5,572 nucleotides of DNA from CBDUBU01 sp965365465 (GTDB taxonomy: Bacteria > Bacteroidota > Rhodothermia > Rhodothermales > DASSAV01): contig CBDUBU010000275.1 in the NCBI GenBank assembly GCA_965365465.1, positions 1 to 5,572 of the forward strand. The letters run 5' to 3'. A program made the position numbers and the translations under genes. Numbering within the stretch: the stretch's first letter is position 1; the number at the start of each line of letters is the position of its first letter. Shown one piece after another: positions 1 through 4,972 of the stretch. The notes beneath the pieces were generated by a model. The model did no database searches. It was not told the origin of the DNA and saw nothing but the letters and a program-made list of their open reading frames with translations.

Positions 1-283
1 GACGGTCGAGCAGCTTCCGGTAGTCGGCGTCTTTTGCCACGTTTCCGCCCGCCGCGGCCGCGCCTTCGTCCCGGCGAACGTCCCAGATGTCGGAAACGGC
101 AACCCAGTTGATGCCGCCCACATCATTAGCAACCCGCATCAGGTATGTGCCCCGGCTTCCGGTTCCGATGATGCCGAGGCGTACGCTGTCGTTCGCGCCC
201 TGCACGCGCATGGCGGAAGCAGCGGTAAACGGGACGGCGGCGGTGGCGGCCACGAAGGCCCGCCGCGTCATCTTGCTGCTCAT
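1..283 (-). CDS. Gfo/Idh/MocA family oxidoreductase, Tat-exported, N-terminal fragment
   Basis: The 94 visible residues begin with a twin-arginine signal: T6-R7-R8-A9-F10-V11 followed by a hydrophobic Ala/Val stretch to about A24. Next comes a Rossmann nucleotide-binding motif, GIIGTGSRG (residues 37-45), and an acidic residue, D66 in VAVSDIWD, at the usual end of the second strand. The DYRKLLDR at the fragment's end resembles the segment before the third strand in this family. Members are NAD(P)-dependent dehydrogenases acting on sugars, inositols or related substrates; Tat-bearing ones are exported already folded with cofactor. The start at 283 is preceded by an AGGA-like site; an in-frame ATG at 271 would remove only four residues and keep the RR motif. 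The gene runs off the left edge, so catalytic residues and substrate cannot be judged. Family assignment is firm, substrate unknown. Confidence 0.9.
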   Translation of the reverse strand, partial: MSSKMTRRAFVAATAAVPFTAASAMRVQGANDSVRLGIIGTGSRGTYLMRVANDVGGINWVAVSDIWDVRRDEGAAAAGGNVAKDADYRKLLDR

Positions 284-410
284 TTTGTTTTCCTACTGTT
301 ATCTGGAAGGTGCACCTGCGGTCGAGACGCGGCCCGGCAGCCCCGATCTCAAAAAAGAAGATACAAAACCCGATGAATGATATTTGCCTGCCGGACTGCC
401 GCCCGGTAAG

Positions 411-425
411 TAAACGAGCGCAGCG
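411..425 (+). repeat. 15-bp match, inverted, to positions 2915-2929
   Basis: TAAACGAGCGCAGCG here is identical to the minus strand at 2915-2929. It lies about 130 bp upstream of the oxidoreductase start, in intergenic sequence. The second copy is upstream of the phosphatase-like gene, also about 120-135 bp from its start codon. Relative to the gene it precedes, however, the copy here is reversed, since both downstream genes are on the minus strand. Confidence 0.4.
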
Positions 426-481
426 GCTAACGACAGCAAAGTCGGGCGCCGGTTGGAGACGCGCAAGCCCCACCCCGAAGG

Positions 482-507
482 GTCATGCTGAACGCAATGA
501 AGCATCT
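482..507. repeat. Candidate dispersed extragenic repeat (TCATGCTGA...AAGCATCT type)
   Basis: The segment starts GTCATGCTGAACGC and ends GAAGCATCT, with short inverted arms ATGCT (485-489) and AGCAT (501-505) around an 11-nt spacer. Read on the minus strand it gives the tell-tale pseudo-peptide MLHCVQHDP; on the plus strand it gives HAERNEAS. Sequences of this form (GTCAT.CTGAGCG..GCGAAG.ATCT) recur between genes in many bacterial genomes and often give spurious short ORFs; that is from memory, not a search. Only one copy is visible here, so repetition is inferred. The element may extend left to about 440 on the same sequence style. Confidence 0.5.
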
Positions 508-875
508 ATGTAAAGCCTGGCAGGCGGCCCGGAAGGACGAAAGCCGCAAAGAAAGCGTCTGCCGGTCTGTTTTGCACAACACCCGCGCGAGAGGATCCAT
601 GATCTTCAGGAATGCCGGAACGTGACTTGTCGGCTGCGTCCCTCCGTTGCTGAGAGGCGAAGGAACGTAGCTGATGGCGGTGCTCCGTGTCTCTTTTGCA
701 ATCGCCGGGGCGATGGCAGCGGGGACAAACTGGACGTGGTAAAGCGTTACGGTGCAGGGCAGGGGGGCTTGATCCCTGTGAATCGTTGCAGAGACGTAAA
801 GAGATTTCCGGAACTGCATCTTCTCCTTCCGGGTCCACTTGAAAGTTTCATTGAACACAACCGGCAGGCAGAAGT

Positions 876-1100
876 ATGTTCGCAAAAAATGACGCAGGAT
901 CGAAATACGCCCCTCTGTGGGTGATGCTTTTTTCAACCGGGGCTGCGCTGACGAAGGCCGTCGGCGAGCGGTACCTGTTGCAGCGGGAGTGGGTGGTCAA
1001 GTGGTCCGATGTGGGGATAGCCGTGGCAGGGGCAGCGCTCGGGTATGCCGCCTACCGGTACCGGCATGGAAATTCCAGAGAGGGCCTGGCAACCCGCTAG
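876..1100 (+). CDS. Small two-segment membrane protein, 74 residues, unrecognised
   Basis: I do not recognise this protein. It has a short polar N-terminus (residues 1-10), a first hydrophobic segment at about 12-29, a charged loop GERYLLQREWVVKWSD (30-45) and a second, Ala/Gly-rich segment at about 46-61 that ends in the basic tail RYRHGNSR. The positive-inside rule suggests both ends are cytoplasmic. The ribosome-binding site is poor (a purine-rich GGCAGGCAGAAG just upstream of the ATG at 876), so the start is less secure than in the next two genes. It is the first of three plus-strand genes of similar size and topology, 59 bp ahead of the next. Coding status is supported by the clean hydrophobic/charged pattern and by the neighbours, not by homology. 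Confidence 0.65.
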   Translation: MFAKNDAGSKYAPLWVMLFSTGAALTKAVGERYLLQREWVVKWSDVGIAVAGAALGYAAYRYRHGNSREGLATR

Positions 1101-1146
1101 CGTCCTCCATACCCTGCCGACATCCGAAACCACCTTCTGTGCAATT

Positions 1147-1150
1147 GGAG
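1147..1150 (+). promoter_or_regulatory. Ribosome-binding site for the 77-residue protein
   Basis: GGAG lies 9 nt before the ATG at 1160. It decides the start: the reading frame stays open upstream to before 920, but that extension overlaps the previous gene and has no comparable site. Confidence 0.6.
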
Positions 1151-1159
1151 AAAAAAACG

Positions 1160-1393
1160 ATGTCAACTTCCTTTCAACCTGACAAACCGTACGAAAAATC
1201 GACGGGATCTTCCGGCCTTTCAAGCATTCTCGTGACGGGCCTGCTGGCGGCGCTAGCGGTGGTCATGCTGTTTGCGCTGGCCGTGCCCCGGTTTTTCATG
1301 GACGGTGAGACCAACTGGCTGCTCACGCTGGGGGCCGGCGCGCTGACGTTTATCATCATACTGGCAATCGGAATGCTCAGGAAATCCGGCTGA
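1160..1393 (+). CDS. Small two-segment membrane protein, 77 residues, unrecognised
   Basis: I do not recognise this protein. A polar N-terminal tail of about 19 residues rich in Ser, Lys and Pro (MSTSFQPDKPYEKSTGSSG) precedes a strong hydrophobic segment at about 20-43. A short acidic loop follows (FMDGETN, 46-52), then a second hydrophobic segment at about 53-72 (LLTLGAGALTFIIILAIGML) and a basic end, RKSG. Topology is probably both ends inside. The start was chosen because GGAG lies 9 nt upstream and because the longer in-frame version would overlap the preceding gene and add an Arg/Gly-rich stretch typical of non-coding frame. It sits 59 bp after one small membrane-protein gene and 94 bp before another of the same strand, so co-transcription is plausible. 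Function unknown. Confidence 0.72.
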   Translation: MSTSFQPDKPYEKSTGSSGLSSILVTGLLAALAVVMLFALAVPRFFMDGETNWLLTLGAGALTFIIILAIGMLRKSG

Positions 1394-1474
1394 TTTCGTT
1401 CCTGGCGCGTGCGCTGCCCCTGCATCTTTTGCCGGACACGGCGCGGTGCATCTGATGCGGTTCGCGTTTCTGAT

Positions 1475-1479
1475 GGAGG
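1475..1479 (+). promoter_or_regulatory. Ribosome-binding site for the 71-residue protein
   Basis: A consensus GGAGG is placed 8 nt before the ATG at 1488. It selects this start over in-frame GTG 1446 and the ATGs at 1455 and 1473. Confidence 0.7.
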
Positions 1480-1487
1480 CAGCCTTT

Positions 1488-1703
1488 ATGTTTGACGAGC
1501 CTCTTTTTCGATCATGGCCGCGCCTGTTCGGAGGCGCGGCTTTGTTTGCGCTTCTCTTTGCAACGGCGGCGCTGATGGTAGAGGTCCTTTTCGAGGGATC
1601 GGCCCGGCTGACCTCCGGCGTGGTCGGGTTCGGCATTGCGGCCTTCGTGGGCTTTGTCGCCGTCGCGCTTCTCGTGCGGCGTTATGCTTCGGAAGACCCC
1701 TGA
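1488..1703 (+). CDS. Small two-segment membrane protein, 71 residues, unrecognised
   Basis: I do not recognise this protein. A short N-terminus (MFDEPLFRSWPR) is followed by a hydrophobic segment at about 13-34 (LFGGAALFALLFATAALMVEVLF), a short loop EGSARLTS, a second segment at about 43-63 (SGVVGFGIAAFVGFVAVALLV) and the tail RRYASEDP. This is the same size and plan as the two genes upstream, though I see no clear residue-level similarity among them. A consensus GGAGG 8 nt before the ATG at 1488 sets the start and gives the best translation signal of the three. The gene ends 7 bp before the stop of the convergent phosphatase-like gene, leaving no room for a separate terminator. Coding status is likely, function unknown. 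Confidence 0.72.
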   Translation: MFDEPLFRSWPRLFGGAALFALLFATAALMVEVLFEGSARLTSGVVGFGIAAFVGFVAVALLVRRYASEDP

Positions 1704-1710
1704 CGTTCAG

Positions 1711-2793
1711 CTACCGTCCCAGTGCTTTTTCGAGGACGGCTCCGCTTTCGCGGCTGCCCTCGTAGGCAAGGCCGAGAAAGGCGGCTGTCGTTTTTGCGAT
1801 CTGGTCCTGATAGAACTGTCCTGCCGCCTCTGACGGGTTGAGCGGCTTCGTGTCGGGACCTAGCACGGCTATCCAGACAGCGCCGGAACCCGGCGTGTCG
1901 GCGCCGTGGCTTGTCCAGTCCTCCCGCTCCCCTCTTCCGTGATCGGTCGTAACGATCATGGTGGTACGGTTCCGGTACTGCGGGTCGGACTGCGCCCACT
2001 GCCAGAGGTCACGCAGGAAGGCATCCGTCCGGTGCGCCGACCGGAGATAGGCATCGTACTTGCCTTCATGGGCAAAGTCGTCCGTTTCGCCGTAGGCCAC
2101 GTACAGGAGGCGGGGCCGCGCTTTTTTCAGGTATTCGAGGGCGTAGTGGTGCGTGAAGGCATCCAGGCGCACGGACTCCCACGGACTTGGAACCTGCCGT
2201 TGCAACTCGTTCAGTAACACCTCGCGTTCCGTGAGCGCATCGCCGGCGGCGGGTTCAAACCCGGCGTTCACCGGGACGCCTGTGCCCTGCTCGTCGAGGA
2301 TGTAGGGGAAAACGTCCCATGAGCCGAAGGCGGCGACCTTTCCCTCAAATCCCGGCTGCCGGTTGACAAAGGCAAGAACCGTCGCGTTCGGGTTCGGAAC
2401 CTTGTCGTTGCTGTCGATCCGCTGGTCGTCGCTGGAACCAGACAGGATCTCGTTGTAGCCGGGGTATGAAAACCATTGCTGGTTGGTCGTGCTCACATTG
2501 GAGCCGGCAAGCCGGTTGCCGTAGATCTGTCCCTGTTCGGCAATGACCTCCTGGAAGAACGGCATCAGTTTTTTGGGTCGCAGGGCCGCATCCCCGTCCC
2601 AGAACTGCCTGCGCAATGCTTCGGGACTCTCCACATAGCGCTCGTCGCCGATCAGGAGCGAATCGGCTCCGGCGAACAGTTCCTGCCACCGCAGCCCGTC
2701 CAGGGTGACGAGAAACACGTTTTCGGTTTGCAGCGTCTGCGCCTGAACGGCAAGCGGGCAGACAAAACAGAGCAGGAGCAGACTTTTTCTCAT
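1711..2793 (-). CDS. Secreted alkaline phosphatase superfamily hydrolase (phosphodiesterase/sulfatase-like)
   Basis: The 360-residue protein starts with a Sec signal peptide (basic MRK, hydrophobic core 4-16, probable cleavage after VQA18). The rest shows the metal-site pattern of the alkaline phosphatase superfamily in order: D32 in VTLDGLRWQELF; a candidate nucleophile S109 in FSYPGYNEILSG (the position of the Thr/Ser before P in nucleotide pyrophosphatase/phosphodiesterases); D238/D239 and H242 in GETDDFAHEGKYDAY; D284-H285 in TTDHGRG; and H296 in WTSHG. The two-metal site is therefore probably complete and the enzyme active outside the cytoplasm on phosphate or sulfate esters; the substrate cannot be read from sequence. 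It ends 7 bp from the convergent small membrane-protein gene. The ribosome-binding site before the ATG at 2793 is weak (CCAGGTACACC). Superfamily call is firm; finer naming is open. Confidence 0.88.
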   Translation of the reverse strand: MRKSLLLLCFVCPLAVQAQTLQTENVFLVTLDGLRWQELFAGADSLLIGDERYVESPEALRRQFWDGDAALRPKKLMPFFQEVIAEQGQIYGNRLAGSNVSTTNQQWFSYPGYNEILSGSSDDQRIDSNDKVPNPNATVLAFVNRQPGFEGKVAAFGSWDVFPYILDEQGTGVPVNAGFEPAAGDALTEREVLLNELQRQVPSPWESVRLDAFTHHYALEYLKKARPRLLYVAYGETDDFAHEGKYDAYLRSAHRTDAFLRDLWQWAQSDPQYRNRTTMIVTTDHGRGEREDWTSHGADTPGSGAVWIAVLGPDTKPLNPSEAAGQFYQDQIAKTTAAFLGLAYEGSRESGAVLEKALGR

Positions 2794-3026
2794 GGTGTAC
2801 CTGGGGTATTACAGTAAGAGCGTCTCTGAGGTCCAGGACTGCCGGAAGGCTCCTGGCAGCGCCTTCTGCTTCACGTTCCGATAGTCCCAATGGTTGGGGA
2901 TCTACTACGTTCGTCGCTGCGCTCGTTTATTCTGCGGCGCTCCATCCGTCGCCTCTGGCTCATGTCTCCTGTCGTTGGGAGGGCAAGGGCCGGGGGTGCT
3001 GCGTTCGCTGGTCTCTCACTTCCGGG
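2794..3026. other. Intergenic spacer between the esterase and phosphatase-like genes
   Basis: These 233 bp have no gene and lie between two minus-strand genes, so they should contain the end of the esterase transcript and any promoter of the phosphatase-like gene. GAAGGC (2845-2850) and GCCTTC (2861-2866) can form a small hairpin around a 10-nt loop, extendable by a G-T and a C-G pair, but there is no T-run on either strand, so it is not called a terminator. The segment CGCTGCGCTCGTTTA (2915-2929) matches, inverted, a sequence in the first intergenic region. No clear promoter was identified. Confidence 0.6.
2915..2929 (-). repeat. 15-bp match, inverted, to positions 411-425
   Basis: On the minus strand this reads TAAACGAGCGCAGCG, identical to plus-strand positions 411-425. 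Both copies lie between genes. Similarity is weaker beyond the core (GCTAACGA against ACGAACG on the 3' side). It may be a small dispersed element or a chance match; only these two copies are visible. Confidence 0.4.
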
Positions 3027-4850
3027 CTAACGTATGACCAGCTTTTCGGTGGCGCCTGCCGCCCTGTAGACCTCCTGCGCCCACCGGGAGAGCGGGCCGG
3101 GCGACATGTTCTTCAGGGTGAGCGGCTTCGGCGCCGCCAGCGCGACAGCAGTTTTGAAGTCGCCGACGCGCCGCAGCAGAGGAACGAAGAGATCAGGCAG
3201 GTACGCTTCGTCCGTGCCGGACTGGAGATGGTTGAAGTCGATGGTGGTCTGCCGGACCATGGGCAGCAGCGCGCGGGCCAGCAGCGCAACGGGACCGGCG
3301 GCGCCCACCCCCACCAGATCCAGGTTCAGCAGTTCATGGCGTTCGAGGATTTCAAAGGCAGCGGCGCGGATCGCCCGCACCCGCTGCGCCGCAGGGGTGG
3401 GGTTATAGGTGGTCCCGTGGTCGATGCTGTCGGGCGGGATGAGCGCGTCCGTTGCGGCATAGGGGTTGAGCACGAAAACGAGTTGCCCTGCGCCGAGGTA
3501 GGGCCGGGCGAGGGTTTCGATGCGGCCGGCAGATCCGTTGCGGGGGACGACGATCAGTACGGCGCTACGGGGCTGGGCTGAAATGTCAGGTTCCAGCATC
3601 ACCATGTCCGGCGCAGCCGGCGGCGGCGCTTCCAGGAAAAGGCCCCTGAAGGCTTCTCCGAACACAGTCACATAGCGGGCGAGGTCGGCCCGGTTGTCAG
3701 GCCGGGCGCGTTCGATCTGCCTCTCCGCCTGTTCCACGAAATCCGCAAAGACCGTATCGAGCGGAGCCGGTTCCGAGGGAAAGGCAGCCAGGAGCGCCGC
3801 AGCGGGTTCGGCCTGGAAGGGTTGTTCCTGGACAGGGCCTTCCCTGCCGAGCAGCCACCGGGAAAACCAGGAATAGACGGCCTCGCGGCTTTCCCGGTTG
3901 TAGTTGTGCGGGTAGTCCAGGTGTACGTTGTCGACGCGGCCGGAAGCATCGAAAAGGTCATAGATGGCGCGGAGGGCCGGAAACTCCTTTTCGGGCGTGT
4001 TGCGGGTCCAGTCGCCGGAGGTCGAGACCATCAGCAGCGGGCGCGGCGCCATCAGGGCGCCGATCTCGATGTTCGTGGCGTTCAGTCGGAGCAGCGGCGC
4101 GTTTTCGCAGACGCAGCCCCCCTGCATATGCGCGGAGATCATGTTTACCGGCGCGGCCGCCCGGATGCGGGGATCAACGGCCGAAAGCAGAAACGTCTGC
4201 GTGGCGCCGCCCGAAGCGCCGGTCATGCCGATGCGTTCCGGGTCCACGTCCGGGAGGGCCGACACGAAATCGAGGGCGCGGATGCTGTTCCACAGCTGGA
4301 GACCCATCGCCGAGAACCCCCACAACTGGTAACGCGCTTCATCGAAACGATGCGGCAGCACACCCTCGGTTTCGTTGTACCCGATCATCGAGTAGGCAAA
4401 AACGACATAACCCTGCCGGGCGAGGTTGATCGCGCGTCCCGGAACGGAGGCCGTTTCGGTATTTTCCAGCCGCCCGTTTTCCCAGTGCCCGTGGGCCGTG
4501 AGCACTGCCGGGAAAGGCCCCCTCCCTTCCGTCGGCCGGTACAGGTTTCCAAAGAGAAAAAAGCCGGGCAGGGTTTCCAGCGCGACGTTTTGCACCGAGT
4601 ATCCTTCGCAGACGACAGGATTGGAGACATGGGGCGCAAGCGGCTGTTTATCCGGCATGGGCCACAGTCCCGTGCTGATGAGGAGGTGATTCCGAAGCGT
4701 CTCCGCCCTGCTGCGCCAGGCTTCCAGATCACGATAGACAGGCGGCGCGTACACATCGTTGAGCGACCGGAATTGTGCGGCAGTCGGCATCGCCAGAGTG
4801 AACGCTGCGAGCAAAAGAAAGGCCGTTTTGAATGCGCTCTGTTGCTTCAT
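3027..4850 (-). CDS. Secreted acetylxylan-esterase-like alpha/beta hydrolase with degenerate second domain
   Basis: The 607-residue protein has a Sec signal peptide (basic start, hydrophobic 9-21, probable cleavage after A25). The first hydrolase domain (about 80-335) carries an oxyanion-type HGHWENGR (120-127), nucleophile S213 in GMTGASGGATQTF, the conserved-looking GGCVCENAPLLR (244-255), candidate acid D280 in STSGDWTRN and candidate base H315 in DYPHNYN. This is the pattern of exported serine esterases usually named acetylxylan esterase or dienelactone-hydrolase-like; the substrate is probably an acylated glycan, by inference. After a linker (about 340-410) a second region (about 425-607) resembles another hydrolase fold, but its elbow reads VGVGAAGP (513-520), with Ala518 where the serine should be. 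The start at 4850 has AGGAT six nt upstream (4856-4860). A 122-bp spacer separates it from the divergent metal ATPase gene; 233 bp follow before the phosphatase-like gene. Confidence 0.85.
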   Translation of the reverse strand: MKQQSAFKTAFLLLAAFTLAMPTAAQFRSLNDVYAPPVYRDLEAWRSRAETLRNHLLISTGLWPMPDKQPLAPHVSNPVVCEGYSVQNVALETLPGFFLFGNLYRPTEGRGPFPAVLTAHGHWENGRLENTETASVPGRAINLARQGYVVFAYSMIGYNETEGVLPHRFDEARYQLWGFSAMGLQLWNSIRALDFVSALPDVDPERIGMTGASGGATQTFLLSAVDPRIRAAAPVNMISAHMQGGCVCENAPLLRLNATNIEIGALMAPRPLLMVSTSGDWTRNTPEKEFPALRAIYDLFDASGRVDNVHLDYPHNYNRESREAVYSWFSRWLLGREGPVQEQPFQAEPAAALLAAFPSEPAPLDTVFADFVEQAERQIERARPDNRADLARYVTVFGEAFRGLFLEAPPPAAPDMVMLEPDISAQPRSAVLIVVPRNGSAGRIETLARPYLGAGQLVFVLNPYAATDALIPPDSIDHGTTYNPTPAAQRVRAIRAAAFEILERHELLNLDLVGVGAAGPVALLARALLPMVRQTTIDFNHLQSGTDEAYLPDLFVPLLRRVGDFKTAVALAAPKPLTLKNMSPGPLSRWAQEVYRAAGATEKLVIR

Positions 4851-4972
4851 CGCTTATCCTGAGAACGGATTCCCGGCGAACATACGGGCAGAGGGCAGGG
4901 CAAATGCGCCTCTTGAGGATCAGGACGATCGTATGACCGTTATCTCACGAATGTAATGCAAAGCGGCAGCAT
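4851..4972. promoter_or_regulatory. Divergent promoter region between esterase and metal ATPase genes
   Basis: These 122 bp separate two divergent start codons and must hold control signals for both unless transcription enters from elsewhere. Visible features are an 8-bp perfect palindrome ACGATCGT (4925-4932), three copies of GGGCA (4886-4890, 4893-4897, 4898-4902), and AGGAT (4856-4860), which serves the esterase start. No sequence matching a MerR- or ArsR/SmtB-type metal operator was recognised, and no -35/-10 pair of proper spacing could be assigned. The promoter call rests on position. Confidence 0.45.

Larger units (their letters stand above)
284..875. other. Intergenic region without a convincing gene
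   Basis: This 592-bp stretch lies between the divergent oxidoreductase and the first small membrane-protein gene, so it should hold promoters for both. An A/T-rich patch around 345-390 is the likeliest place for the minus-strand promoter, but no clear -35/-10 or Bacteroidota-type -33/-7 pair could be assigned. Open frames exist on both strands (for example 427-819 on the minus strand), but their translations are low in hydrophobic periodicity, rich in Arg/Ser/Pro/Cys and match no family I recognise. The region contains a candidate dispersed repeat at 482-507 and a possible hairpin at 517-565, both listed separately. Confidence 0.6.

Noticed and set aside
427..819. Minus-strand 130-codon open frame beginning MQFRKSLYVSATIH, with GGAAGGAG just upstream
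   Set aside because: The purine-rich site is only 3 nt from the ATG, the translation matches no family I know and is rich in Cys/Arg/Pro, and the frame runs through the candidate extragenic repeat.
622..924. Plus-strand open frame of 100 codons beginning MTCRLRPSVAERRRNV
   Set aside because: It has Arg/Gly-rich composition typical of a non-coding frame and overlaps the start of the better-supported small membrane-protein gene at 876.
1421..1450. Hairpin TGCATC/GGTGCA between the second and third small genes as a terminator
   Set aside because: Short stem with a G-T pair, no T-run after it, and an 18-nt loop; an alternative pairing with GATGC nearby makes it ambiguous.
2843..2868. Hairpin GAAGGC/GCCTTC as a terminator of the esterase transcript
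   Set aside because: The stem is short with a 10-nt loop and no T-run follows on either strand; it is also about 160 bp past the stop codon.
1711..4850. Phosphatase-like and esterase genes as one operon
   Set aside because: Same strand, but 233 bp with no gene lies between them and no linking signal is visible; co-transcription cannot be claimed from sequence.
3822..4862. Long plus-strand open frame of 346 codons opposite the esterase gene
   Set aside because: It lies antisense to a gene with clear motifs, and its translation is rich in Arg/Gly/Val without a recognisable domain; in G+C-rich DNA such opposite frames are expected.
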